Shown piece after piece: positions 19,701 through 34,544 of a stretch of DNA of 64,000 nt. The notes under the pieces are model-generated. The model made no database searches. It was not told the DNA's origin and saw only the letters and a program-made list of their open reading frames with translations. Numbering within the stretch: position 1 is the stretch's first letter; each line of letters starts with the position of its first letter. Source of the DNA: Druceiella hillmani. Its lineage: Eukaryota > Arthropoda > Insecta > Lepidoptera > Hepialidae. Position numbers and translations under genes: made by a program. The DNA lies in NCBI GenBank assembly GCA_039881145.1, contig JAYKKI010000061.1, forward strand, positions 10,142,001-10,206,000, in the 5' to 3' direction.

Positions 19701-22700
19701 GGCCAAATAGTAGTTTGACCTTATCCCTATCGAGCGTTTATGAAACAATTTAAAAATATATTTACAAGGTCGTGCCACCATATCTACTAGATTGCATGAG
19801 CTGTAATTTTTGGTTATGTAAGAATGACAGAGCATTCCACATACAGGTATTCAGAACATCATAGATATCATACCCAATAAATTACAAGAATTAATCAAAA
19901 CAAGTAGGCGACCCTTCACATTATTAAAATTATATTTCAAGTGTTTAATTTTGCTTTTTGAACGTGTTACTTTAAAGATGGTTCTAATTTTCAATGTCGG
20001 CTCGAACCATACTGGAAGAGATTCGCTTACGGAGACTTGCCTGGACGAAACCATGATTTATAAGTGGCACAGTGTCTTTAAGCAATGCAGGGACTCGCCT
20101 CGTAATTTTGAAATATGCTTTTCATACAATTTTTTTAACTGGTAAAGCCTTGAGTGCACGAATAGTGTGATATTGTAGTTACGTTTTAAGTTCACTTGAG
20201 AGTTATTATTAAATAGTTATATCCATGAAATATCCAAGCCTACATTTTGCATGAGTAATGAGTTGGCAGACGAATGGTAATTAATTACGTAACGTTCTGA
20301 ATGTTCAATTTCCGCATTACGCATTCAGAAATAACGATTGTATAATACCGACAAATAGCAAAACTTAGTAACATTCACTCTGAGGATCATCTCGTTTTTC
20401 TTGTCTCTTAATGCTACTCCTTTAATACGCTTATATAGGAACATCATAGTGTAAATTTCGTCTATTTTTGAGGTTCTAATATTCATATATATTTTTTCAT
20501 CTTAAGAGTTGATATCTGTAAAAAATTACAACATGACAGTAAACTAATATTAAACCCAAAAATCAGGAAAGTATTATCGTAAGGACTTGTTTAGTTTCTA
20601 CTTTAAGCTCAAACAATAAAGTTGTGAAATAGGCCATGTGACATGTTTTTTAATAATAAATTGTTGACCAATAAGTATTAATTATATTAAAATAAAACAA
20701 CACACTTCTTCTTTTTCTTCTTCTTCTTAAGCACTACAGCTTGTTGCAGGCCAAAAATGTCTCTCCATCCGACTCTATCCGACGCTACAGCCCTCCGTCG
20801 GTTTACTCCTAAAAGCTTTAAGTCTCTTTCAACCCTATACAGCCATTTGGTAAGTGGGCTTCGTTGTTTTCCTTCTATTTTTGAAAAATTAATTTTCTTT
20901 GTTGGGGATGTATCATCATATATGTTGAGGGTGTATCATCATATCAAAATCCAGAATGCACTCCCATATAGGGAAACCGACTTTATTAATATTTTCTATA
21001 GAGTAGTTTTCATTGTAGTGCTGATAAGTTTGGATTTAAATTGGTTTCTGATATCATAGAAGCATATATATAGATCATAGATAATCGATTTTTTATTTCT
21101 ATTTTATATATATTATTATATCTTTGCAGCTTGAGATCATTGAATATTTGAATTGCTCTGATATTTGAATTGTTTCACAGTCTCTAAAGTAGAGTTATGG
21201 ATCAAGGGCGATAAATTCACAATTTTATTTCTTGCAATCATGAATGTCTTTCTATCTATGTTAATAGTGGGTCGCATCTTCCTTACTGCCTTTTCAAGTG
21301 AGACAAAAGCCTTAATAACAGCCTATTTGGTTCGCCCAACAATGTCGATATCATCAGCAAAAGTCAACAGCTGGGTTGTTCTCTATACAATAGTTCCGCT
21401 GGTGTTTAGTCCAGAACCCCTCACCGCCTTTTCCAGAGCCAAGGTAAATAAAAGGCATAAGTGAGACTTCCCTTGTCGCAGTTTTTTTGTTGTGGAAAAA
21501 AGTTCTGAGAGAAATTTTGTGATTCTACATTTCACCTTTTTTAGAGTCAGCTTTGTGAGGTTTATCAATTATTTTGAGACGTTAAATTTTACCTATTAAG
21601 CTGTCGGGTGAGTAGTATTTCTAATATGTGCTGTCATATGCAGCTTTAAAATCAATGAAAAGATGGTAGGTGTGTATGTCACATTTCTTTGTTCTATCCC
21701 AAATTCTTCTAATAGGGTGTATTTAATCAGTCGCTGTTCTTCCTCTTTGGAAACTACATTGATAGTTCCCGATAATGTTGGTGCTATACGTACTCAATCG
21801 TTTGTAGAGAAGGGTGGAGTAGATTTTATATGCTGTATTCAATAGCAATATTCCTCTGTAAAGGCAACATTCCATCTTGTCTACTGTTTTATATATAGGA
21901 CGGACAGATCCTTCTTCCTATTAAGTGGGCATTTTTCCTGTCTCCATATACAACAGATGATATTTTATATTTGATTGTTTAGTTTAGTATCTTTAATGTC
22001 CATGAGCTCTACTTTTGCATTCGGTCCAGCAGATTTACCATGGTTTAGCCCTCTAATTGCCTGTTCTACCTCCAAGAAGGCTGGTGGGTCACTTTTGTTC
22101 TGTCTGTACCTTCAAGCAGCCATTCAAAATGTTAACGCCATCCATGCAGCATTTCTTCCATATCTCTAGTAAGTTGTCTGTTATCATTTTTGCATGATTT
22201 TTTGTTATGGTCAAAGTGGGACTCTGATGCTATTCACTAGCTGGTTTCCTTTTGTGTTTTAAGATTTTTAATATCAGCATATAATTCATAAAGGTGTTTT
22301 CGCTTTTTTTCTTTATGAAACCTTTTTTCTTCCCCTTTTAAATCTTTATACTTCTTTTCTGTATTTTTACAATGGTCTTTTGCATCATGCATTTATATGC
22401 CTCGTTCTTCCTTTCCGTTATGGTATGATGTTCCTCATAAAATCATTGGTTTTGTATTTTTGCTTCGCACTTTGGTATCGTTTTCTCAGAACCTTCATTT
22501 ATAATTTATTTTAGATTATACCAAGCATTCTCAATTTGTTGAGTTTTTCATAAGTGGAAAGTCTATCCTGTATTTCTTTTTTTGTATTTTCTAGATATTT
22601 CAGCCTTCTTCAATTGTTCAATATATTTTTTTTAGTTTTCTGCACTATTTTTCGATTGAAAGATCTATTGACCTTAAGACACAGTTTTAAGATGATTAGA

Positions 22701-25700
22701 AAAAGATCCGAAGTCACATTCGCTCCTCGGAAAGTGCGCACTTACAATAGGCTGATTTTATGTCTTAATCTACTAGTTCATGATCAATTTAGTTTTGAGT
22801 TCTTGCATTTGGAGGTCGTTGGGTAACTTTATGTATATCTTTAAGACTAAAAGTTGTACTTTCAATCACCATGTTAGTTGAGATAGCATAATCCATAAGT
22901 CCCACACTGTTATTATTAAACTCTTCATGTAGGCTGTGTGTTCCGGTGAACAAGCAGAGGTTAACATCTCTCTCCATATTTACATTAAAATAGCCCATTA
23001 TAAGTCTAATATAATTTGAGTGAGAGCCATTATAGACCTTGTCAAGATGATAATAAAATTCTCCCTATCATTTTTATTGTCAGTGAAGACATGGGTACAT
23101 ACAATTGAAATATTTTGCATTTTACCTTTATTGTTAAGATTACAAATGCAATACTTTATCTTGAATTCAATAACTTTATCTCTAACTCGCTTAAAAAAAC
23201 ATGTACAAAATTGGTGTGTCTTGTTGTGATAGTTGAAATAGACACTGTAGTTTTGTTTATCCATTACTCCTTGGCCAGACCACCTCATCTCCTGTACAGC
23301 TAGGACATCCTGTCTATCATTAATGAAAACATCAACAAGTTTATTTAACGCCTCTATACAAAGTCCTTACATGATGATAATAGAATTCATCCTTCTGTCC
23401 ATCATCTTTATCTTCAGTGAAAACGTGGGCACATATAATTGAAATATTTTGCATTTTATCCATTACTCCTTAGCCAGACCACCTCATCTCTTGTACAGTC
23501 AGGATATCCAGTCCATATTTATTGAAAATATCAACAAGTTTACTTAACGGTCCGCCTATATATAAAGTCTTTAAATTCCATATTCCAAATTTCCAATCCG
23601 ATTTTATGCCAAGTCCTCGGAGTTGTGTCAGTCCGGAAATTTATTTTTGAGATTTCTAAATCGGGAATTATTGTAATATAGAAACTAAAATGTTCAAAGG
23701 TCAGGATCAAGCTAATAGTAATTAATAAAACATTGAAATGTCTTGTTAATTGATTATAAATGAGCTTTCCTAGTAGGATGTTAATTTTTGACACATAGCA
23801 CTTGATAAAAGTTTATGAATTAGCATATTAGATAATAGAGATATAAAATACTTGTTATTGCCAAAATTGGTCTAACGTCTTAGAATAATGAAAAAGACGT
23901 ATCTTTAGCGGGTCATAAAATTTAGAATTTGGAACATTGTAATATCTACTATATCCGAGAACTGCCCTGTCTCTTTATTTTTTTGGCTTCATTACTCGCT
24001 TTAGAAATGGATATATAGAGTTGCTTGATTGTTCAAGACTGACCACTAATAGAGTGATGTTTGATTGAGTTTGTCTGTGTATTTTATCTGTTTGTACTAC
24101 CACATGCCTAACGCTTTGGCAAATCTGTAAATAGGGCATGAAGTTTATACAATGTTAATAAAATATAAAAAAGTTTGAGATGGGAAATTATATGGCAACC
24201 ATTATCATGATTAAGGCTAAGGTATTCATTGTATCACGACCATAATTTTCATGGAGTCTCTTGGTAGTAATTTTTTGGAGAACTTCTTATTCCTTAATAT
24301 AAAAAGTTACAATCATATACACAATGAAATACATGTTCACGATATACATGGAATGATTTTTTTCGAATCCCAAGAGATAAATCTAAAATAATGAAAAAAT
24401 TTGGAAGACTTACTTCGGCTAAGGTCAGCAGTCAATTTTAGTCGTATTAACCCAATATCATTTAGGTGATTTTTAATTACGTAGTCTTTGTGAATAATTG
24501 GTTCCTCAATGAGGATGTCCTGAAAGTTCAAATGAAAATTTCCTTAATAAACATATTATTTGCGACCCTTTTTAGAAATTGCGCACTGCTATCCGCCCAA
24601 TGCGAAATTTCATTTAAGCCATTATTAAGATGTTGCATAGATAATTTGTAAAGACTTGATATAAATTTAAATCATTCTTAAGTCTAAAGTATATCAGTAA
24701 TTCTTTTATCATGTAATCTAACACTTCGTTTGGCAATTTTAATGAATTCAATTTGTCTCCTATGTTAATTACATCTCACGTTTCTGAAGATATTTTAATT
24801 AAACAAATCGATGGTGTAGGTTTGGTTACATTCGATTTCTTCTTTTATTATATTTTGTATTTTTATTTCATTTTATGATTTTGGTGCCATTTTCTAATTG
24901 CTCTTTCGGTTACTCATCAAAATGTATTCCTGTGTATACGGAACCTAGAATTGACATACATTAAGGTAAACTATGAAGGTAATTTAGACAACATAAAAAA
25001 GTCTAATTTTCATATTGCTAAATATAAACGCCTCTTATGATTCAGTTTAGTTATGTTAAAATAATGCCGGAAACATTGTAAACGAAAATGTGATATACAA
25101 AAAAAATTACAAAATTAGTGTAATTATTATACACCATTGGTCGTAAGAGTTTCGTGTTCTGTGTTCGAAGTACACAAATCGAAGTATTCGAACCGACAAA
25201 TATACCCTACTATTTTATAAATCAATCTAAAATATTATTATATAAACAGACAAAAAAATATTATAACTAATTGCAGTTATGGTGACTTTTTGCTCGGGTG
25301 AAACCGGAAATATGTGATTAATAGTGAATGAATGAATACTCAACCTGGACAGGGGGCGCACAATATCGTTTATTCATATAGGTAATGCAGTCCTTTTTGT
25401 ATTCGGTGTTGTGTTCTCCAATTCGCACGCCCTGCAGCTGATCTATAATACAGTGCGCCGCGGTCAGTACGTATCTTTCAGTTATCAAACTGCCACCGCA
25501 TTTAAACTCCCGAAATATCCCTGCAATTTAAAAACTATCTTCAAATATATAGAAAAAAAATATATTTACATACTATATATATATATATACATGCACATTT
25601 AGCAATGATAATTTAGAGTGCTCTTATATTATGAATTCGTTTAAGGTGAAAAAAGAGTAAAGCAAAACATAATATATATACAAGTATGGGAGAAGGTGTA

Positions 25701-28700
25701 TTTCTATGACGTGGGAAAACATTGGCTTAAAACATTCAAAAAAGACAATTTTCTCCGATTTTCTTCACTCAGAATGAGGATTATTGAAACGAATCCCAAG
25801 CTAAGTTTGGGTTACTGGCTGGTTTGCACTCGTGCTCTCACACAGCATCAGAAAAATAACTTCGTGTTTTGTGGAAGAACTGCAAACTTAACACCCCTTG
25901 AGTGCATGAAGTTGTTGAGTTTTCAACTTTCCTGAATTCCTCTGTTCTTTCGGACCGTATCCTCTAGACTTAACTCTCTTCGACCATCATCTATTTTATC
26001 GCGTAAATAATCAGATAGATTATTTACGCATAAAAATTTTTAAACCTTAAGGTTGCACTTGCTCAATTTTTCAGAGGAAAAACCCAAAAAATTCTGCATG
26101 GAAGAAACTTTATCTCTGCATACATGCTAGTAACAAGAGATAATGTTTACATAATCGAAAATTAATTTTACTGGTAATATATGAAAAAATTAAATAACTT
26201 TGTTAACCAAGATGGCAGGTTTATTAGTTGAAAACCTAATATTTTGTGACTGATATAATTAATATTGTCAAGGGATGATGAAATGACGACTGTGTGCTTC
26301 ATTTTAGTGTTCCTATATAAAAGTATAGTAATTTGCTTGGTACTATATTTTTTTGAAATAAAATCATAAACACGCATTAAAGATCATAATTACGCTCTCC
26401 AGATGATTTCGATTTAAAATGTCAGGGTTCCACAATTGGAGACAACTCACACTCTCACTACAACTCACCCGAATTAGAAAAAAATAAAATCCATTCCGAA
26501 GTCTTATACAATATCTAAATTGGAGCTATTTTTATTATATACCAAAGCACGTAAAAAAATGAGAACGCATATAGTAGAAATTGTGTTGCAACTTTTAAAA
26601 CCGAAATACTTCGCTACTGTATTGCTTAAATTGTTTGAATATAAATGTTGTTTTTTGATTGGACAGTCTCAATTTTTTAAAGTTTTTTCTTTTCCTTTTT
26701 CAGGACATGGCATACAACACTTTGTAAGTTGCGTGAAATTGAAGTGAAACTTTAAAGCCACTTTTTTTCAAAGAGATGAAAAGTGGTGAAATAATTTTTT
26801 TCATTTTATTGTAATTCAAACTATTCGATCTATTTAATATTTATTTTCTTCATATTGTGAAGATAATACCGCTCAAAGAGTTATCTGTTTTCGTTGTCGT
26901 TGATCTGGAACAAAAGCCCGTCTATAGGTATTCCTACATTGAAGATATACTTGTACGACAAAACTAACCATTATCATAAGATAGCAACGCCATCCAAGGA
27001 AATTCGTAGAGGTCAGCAGATTTCCCTCCCGTAATCCTTTCCTCAGTCGTCTGACCGCAGTCGTGCTTTGTCAGCAGATGCAGATTTTTATGACTGTATG
27101 GCTTCCTTGATCCTACGATTATCTTGTCTATAAGCGTATCTGGTGGACAGCGTACCTGTGGACAGCATATATACAGTTGAACTCAATTAATTAACTTTTC
27201 TACTTATTGAAAATTAAAAACTTTGTTAACATGGTTTCGTAAATGTAGACTCGTTTTCATAAACAATCAGTGAGTATAATTGAAGAAGATAAACCTATGG
27301 TCAATATTATAAAGTTACTAAAAACAGAACCCTGTAAAATCCATTATCCCCTGGATATCTATCCAAATATAAGTTTATTTATATATGTGTCATATCTCAA
27401 ATATTCGCAAACGCCTTTAGAGAATATTGTGAATTTAACTTTTCCAAAGAAAAGCAGAAATTAAAAATTATAGACTATATTATTAAAATATCGAAAATAA
27501 AATTGGCGTGAGCATTAAAACATATAACAAATCTAAAATTATTTTCCATGTTATATTGTGGAAATGCTTTAAAGTTTTGTCAATTTAACTTTGTTGTTCA
27601 TTTCTACCGCTAACTATTATGTGCTAATAAATTACTTTAATTTACTAATACAGATTAGAAAATGTTTTTAACGCCAAATTACCCTTAAATTTTATTTTAA
27701 TTTCAACACTTCCCACTCTATACCAATCTGTTACCTTTGTTAAATCATTCAACGAAATTTAAACCCACCATCGGAGTCTTGTTATCAATCCAGCCACATT
27801 GTATTGTTCGTAGATAGTCACGCGTGGTATTCGGAATGGAATTCGTGTCGTTAGCCAGGAGATTCACCACGGCAGGACATTCGTAAAGATTCACGCAGTC
27901 ATCTGGACCACCCTCTGTTATTTTATTTATGTACATATTTTAAAACAAGATTAGTAACGATTTTTAACTTTATTATGAATTGAGCAAAAGAACGATCCTA
28001 GTTATATTAAATTAATGTAACCTTGATGTTTGTTTTGTGATATTTTTTTTTATAATTAAAATATTCAATATTAGCATTAGCTTCAGATAATGTCAATCTC
28101 TAAGAATTAGAATCTGCAACGGCCTACATCAGCAATTATATATACCTACCATTAGGTAGGAACTTATTAAAGGTAATTGGAATAAATACCCAGGTTTTCT
28201 GGCATATGGTTAAAAACTATTTAGAGATACGCAAGTAATTTTTATTAATTTTTTAATGAATGTGTTAAGTTGCAGGTACAACATTGAGTACTCCGAATAC
28301 AAAATAATATCATACATTGTATATTTATTCGCAGCATTTAATTTGTTGAATGTTTTATGAAAAACAGATTTCATAATTTTGAAATTTTTATAAGCAGGTT
28401 CGTACCGGAAATTACATAACTTTATCGACAATAAAAAAATTAACTGACTAAAAACCACCGAATAAAAAGCGAACTGAAAAGAATAAAGTAATGTAATTAC
28501 AAGAACATAACTTTTCTAATTAATGAATTTTCAAAATACTGCAATTGTTGGAAATTTTTTAAACCACCACCAAGTCGACGCTTCTCTTCATCCTCACCTA
28601 CATCTCATACACATATGTAGTTATATTTTACTTGACACCGACTCTAAAATCTTAACCCTAAAAAGCTTAACCCTCGTCAGTCTTTCAAGCTTGTATGTAT

Positions 28701-28733
28701 CTGTACATAATACACACTTACATACACACACAC

Positions 28734-28768
<35 letters not shown>

Positions 28769-30843
28769 CACATAAATATATCCTAATAATATACTTACTT
28801 AACTGTCAACCTTAATTGTTTCTTGCCTTTGTAGGTACCTGTATATGCTTACCGAGCTATTTATAACAACACAAGTTAAATATGTCTAAACTTGATGAGT
28901 TTACTCTGCATTAGTGAAGACTTACTTTCACCACTTATTCACACGATATAAATCTTCTTTTTTACGAAATTAGAATATAATGAAGGAGCCGTTATATTCT
29001 AATTTCGTAAAAAAGAATATTTATATCGTTGATAGTAGAGTCGAAAGTTTGAAGACTTTATTACCAGAATGTCAAGTTTGAAAGTTGCAGATTTAACACC
29101 TCTAACTCCAAAACTAGATAAAGGCACCTTTGCTATTCATTGTTAAAGAATTCTACAATGGGCCTTCAATTTCCATGGTCAAATTTTAATCAGTTTCAAC
29201 CAAATAAAAACAATTATCCAAATTTATTAATAAATGTCCGAGAATTTGGGTAAAAAAATTGATTGAAATTGAATTGAAAATCTCTTTTTTTTAAGTTGGT
29301 TACGGAATTTATAAAGCGGAAAACAAAAAGTAGAGAAATAGGAATTGTAATAAAAATTATTATTATTTATTCCAAGTCATTAAACAAATATAATTCATAT
29401 GAAATATTAAACTTGTTTCTTACTGATTCTAAAATAAAATAATATTTCTGTTCCTCAAAGAGAATGGTAGTGAGAGAATGTATTGGTATGTGCATCATGC
29501 ACTTTAGGATTTTATAACTTGCAGTTTTATATTTTAAAGAATATGTCATCATCTGGAGAAGAAGAAAATTTGAAGATGTAGAAAAGTATAGAATAGTACA
29601 ATTTTTCTCCAGGGGAAATCGAAATCTTAGAAATAGTTCAATTTAATTAAAAAACGTAACGTTTGAAATATTTCACAGTCGAGTCACAAGAACGGAAATT
29701 ATATGGATATTTCAAAATTATCATTTAATTAGAATAAGTCGCACTTGTCAGTGAAAATGGTGTTATCTATCTATTATAAAACAATGTTCCTGTTTTTGTC
29801 TGTTTTTCTGTATGCTCGCTAAAAATACCGGAAATCTGAGTGAATTCCAATGCAGTTTCTTCGTTGTTTATAATGTTTAGTGTAAGGCAACACGGATTCT
29901 TGTGTATAACATCGTATTATTTCACATAAAAATAGCCAACTAATTACAATTTACCAAAAGGTAGTGTTAGTACACTTAACCACCAAATTTTTCTTTGGAG
30001 ACTACATAAGCAGCCGTCATTGGCTTGAGTGCTAATTATCCACGCGCTTGTTAGCGTGATAGGATTAATTATTAAACTAATTCTTTTCTATTCATTTAAA
30101 TTTTATTTTATGATTTCATTTAAAATATTCACGTATTATACCAAAACAGAGAAGTTCTAACATGGAAGGTAGCAGACGCGAAGAGAATAGCTTCCGTAGA
30201 CGAAAATGAAAGAGACGAGTAGAAAAAATTCTTTAGTGTTTGCTAAACTCTTTTTTTCTGCAGAGAAAAAATTACCTCTCGAAGAGTAAAAGAGACTGCC
30301 TAAACGTAAAGTTTGTTTGTCTTTAGATCAATAAAGGCACATTCAGTGCAATCAATCGCGAATGAAAAGAGAGATATTTATTGAGCGTGACATTCGTTTG
30401 TCTTTGCTAATCGTTTAGTGTTAAACGATTTTTTGTGCAGAGAAAGAATAGCCTCTCAAAGAGTAAGGGAGACTTTGCCCGAACGTGAAGTACTTAGATC
30501 AATTAAGACACTATCAGTACAACAGATTACGAAGAGAAAGGAAACTGAGCGTCACGATCGTTTATCTTTAGCTCGTGCAAGGTAAAATTGTCAAAGACGG
30601 TGCCAGCAGATAGTCAGCAGATGGGTGACGGGATATGGTATTTATAAGGGTATTTTTTTTAAATAATTGCTTTAAAAATACCGTTATGATAAACGAAACT
30701 CATTGAATTTATAAATTTTTCCAACGTTGTAAGGACAATGAACTAAGTTTACAATTTCTCCAAAATGGAGAATTGTTTTCAAAGGCTATAAAATATTTAT
30801 CTATATGCATACTTTTTCATTATACCGACATTTGTTTGTTAGA

Positions 30844-30927
<84 letters not shown>

Positions 30928-32437
30928 ATTTGGAGGCAATTGAAATATTAAGCGGTTGAATTATTATTTCCTCTCCTTAGCGCTGTTCTACAGTATAGAA
31001 CACTATGAAAAGTTAGCTACATAGAACATTGCGAAAGTAAGCAGTAGTAGACCTCCTTCATTTTACATCTTTCCTCTCAATTTTGTGCCCATTCTAACCA
31101 TTTTATACCAACTGTTCTTTATTCCCAACCTTTATTTCACCAACTGTTCTTTATATCTTATGTCATCATACCAAGATTGGCACCACATTTGGCGTTACTT
31201 GTGGGGGCTTTTCGCTCCATCAATTTCGTCTCTATTTGACAAGTGTTTTGCACCATGAATCCTGCTTTCTGACAATATAAGTAACGACAAACAGATTTAA
31301 TATTGCAACTGTCGATTCAGTTTCAATATTAGTGTCAGTTACGAACAAATTATCTTGATGCATTTTTTTTTATAAAACGGGTTTAGTTTTATTTGGTTCA
31401 TTTGAATAACGTGAGAGGTTAAAACGTTTCACTATTTTCAAGAAATTTCCAAGCAACCTATACGATCCTAAATCGGAATGGTGTTACTTTGTTACAATTA
31501 AAATGAAATATAAAAATATTGGTCTCGGACGGATTGTATTATTTAAAATATGATTTTGAGTCAGGAGTATCAGGTTGAACGCATTCCAAAAAGCTTTCAC
31601 GATAATCCTCAAATTCTAAGTCCTCCTGTTAAATAAGACTCCCATCTACTTATATTTGTGTTTATTTGATCGGAACCTTAAAATTTTGTCAATATTTTAC
31701 AGAAGATCTCACTTCATGAACCTCGTTAGCGATAATGTTTACTGCGTATTGTTAAGAAATGTTTAGTCTCAGCTTTCTCGCTGACCTTTGATCTCCGATT
31801 GGCTATGGTCACATAGCGATAAATAGTGTCCATATTTTCTTTAAATTCGTACATTTACTTTGCGTGTCTTACAAGATAATTACACGTATCGAAAATTTTC
31901 TAATTTTAAAACTATCGACGCCCATGTTAATTGACATGTAAAATTGATTATATTATGGTGAAAAAATTATAAATCTGCAGTCATAGGATGACGTTGTTAT
32001 TTTACTATTAAATTATCATGGTGTTCGTCAATAACAGGAATTTTCCTAAGCGACCATTTGACGTAAAAAAATTAAATTTGGCATATTTTTAAGAATTAGT
32101 AGTCCTATTATAGGTACGAATACTAGGTAATTTTTCATTTTGGGAGACATAATAATTTTGAACGTTGAAATAAAAGGTAAAAAACAATATTTCTCAAAGT
32201 GTTTTTAATTAAATGAAAGCGTATAAACGTGCGAGTTTTTAAATACATATGGTTAATTTTAAATCTATATTTCTGAGAAATATTACACAAAAATTTAAGA
32301 AGCTGTGATCCTTTTAATACCTTTCGCGAGTTGTTTATAAGTGTAGGTTCACTTAGTTTAAGAGAATAATGTATTTTTCTTTTATGCTGCTCGTATTTAA
32401 TATAATTTTTGTTGTGCGTTCATTTCACTATGTCTCA

Positions 32438-32496
<59 letters not shown>

Positions 32497-34479
32497 CCTA
32501 GGACATTGGATATTATACAAAACACCACAAAAATTTAAAGAAAAACTGTGCGATTCCTTAATTTAAGTACACACATTTTATCGCCAGGTAAAGTTATTAA
32601 TAATAACTTTATCTGGCATATTAAATAAAAAGCGAGTCCACCTCTTCGAACGTTGCAAATAAATTACATCTTACGCATAAGCAATAAAGGTAAAAATAGG
32701 TTGACAAGTGAGAAGAGAAATATGTTATATTGCTACTCTCTTCTATCAAATTATTAATGGTCACATATCAATTGTTAATTATTAATTTAGTCGATTACGA
32801 AATCTCTTTGTGTTCAGTTGTGTTGCGTTGCCGCACTCCCTTGTCGAAGTTGACGATAGACCAAACGAAATGTTTGGCACCCAGTAGACAGGTCGATTTG
32901 GACCTATACGTTGGCTTCCATGTTCAGAAGACATCACCCCATTGAACTTCTTTGTGTGAGTTTTCATTAAAGACTTAGTGTGTGAGAAAGATTGTGACAA
33001 TGAAAGAGGGATGCTTGCGTGTATTATGGCTGCTTTTGAGAAAATTAAAAGTACCGTTAACGAAAACAATTTTTGTAATAGAGTTCACGAACAAAGAGAA
33101 GAACGTGTGCAACAATGAAAATGTATCGAAAACGGAAGGCGGCATGTTGAAAATGTTTATGTTATTTAATTTGTTATTTAATTTTCAATAACATGTGATT
33201 TTACAAGTGATTTTTACTTCAATCGGTCGAAAAATGGAGCGCAGTCATAATTTCTTCTATTATCTGTGCAAGCTCGTGGCAATAATAGGTGAGTGATTAC
33301 TGATTTTATTCATAGGTAACTACAAAATATATACATACCTATAAGTGGCGAACACTTATATACAGATTACGACTGTAAATAGGTTATTACTATTATATTA
33401 CAAAATACTACCATTAAGTATAATATGACATGTACCGTGGTATTTAAAATCATATACAAAACAATTTAAAATAATTTAATTGACCATTAGTTTACGTAAT
33501 TCTCCCTGAAATCAATAGTACGAGTATTTTTCAAAAAAATATTCACCTGAAAAATTTCAAACATTGCATTAAAAACATTACTACGTATATTTCATATGTT
33601 ATAACTCTGCATTATAAAATTAATAATGAAATTTGTTTTCTCATAATTCGATTATAGATATTATTTAAAATAATTATTATTAATATTTTGGCCTTCATTT
33701 AAAGAACAATAAATGAAAAATACATTAGTTGAATTAATTAATTGCACTTACGTCACACTATATATTAATAATTATCATGTTCCATAATAATTACTATTTC
33801 TTTGACAATTACTTACATCATTTGTCAAAATAAACGTATGTTGTTGTTGTATACGCATAAAAAAATTCGTTTTAATAATTAAATTAATTTCACAATCAAG
33901 TGAAATTCAGTGTCGTATAAGGGTCTTTTCCACTGCTTGTCATTTCTTTTCAAATAGACCAATATTTACAAGGGGCCGGCGACAGGCACAGTGCATTCCA
34001 CGCTTTCTCCAGCGATCATCTTTGTAACAAGCACCTTGTTAATGTATAGACTAAATGTGTCATAGAATAATAATAGCACGACACAGCATAGCTAGTTTTG
34101 AGGCTTTTGTAATACAAACTACCAAGTCTATAAATTACACACATTAAATACACACACACGCATGCACAGATAGATATAGGACACAGCCACAGACATAGAC
34201 GCAAATACAGACACAGACACGGATACAGATAAAAACGCAGTTACAGACGCAGACACGGTACACACACATGAAAAGACGCAGCAGACACGCACTCTAGTTG
34301 GAATATATTTTAGGACGTTTCTCGATTTTTAATAATCTGGAACAAATTGTAGACAGAAATTTTGATCCACGCTCGTTTTGGGTCATGTTTCATTCTGATT
34401 GAATAAAAAATGTTGCTTCCGGATTGTCCGAAACTTGCGTTATATCCCATATTTATCAGTGTATGTACACACAAATATG

Positions 34480-34544
<65 letters not shown>

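Larger units (their letters stand above)
27915..29760. other. Intron 1, start: hairpin and microsatellite only
   Basis: Part of the 16.6-kb first intron of the intact protease. Holds a CA/TA microsatellite (28,725-28,770) and a long hairpin (28,943-29,029). No coding sequence recognised. Confidence 0.5.

Noticed and set aside
19450..20060. Fragment of LINE 3' coding sequence near [14 protein letters not shown]
   Set aside because: The resemblance is too short to support; only the 46-bp duplication in it is reported.
30170..30600. Host Arg/Glu-rich protein gene
   Set aside because: Stops interrupt it and the position after a Helitron-like terminus explains it better.
32982..33191. Open frame with [13 protein letters not shown] as a possible secreted protein
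   Set aside because: No splice or conserved motif; overlapping frames on both strands are equally open.
34145..34300. CRISPR-like regular repeat
   Set aside because: Units are degenerate hexamers without spacers, and the DNA is eukaryotic.
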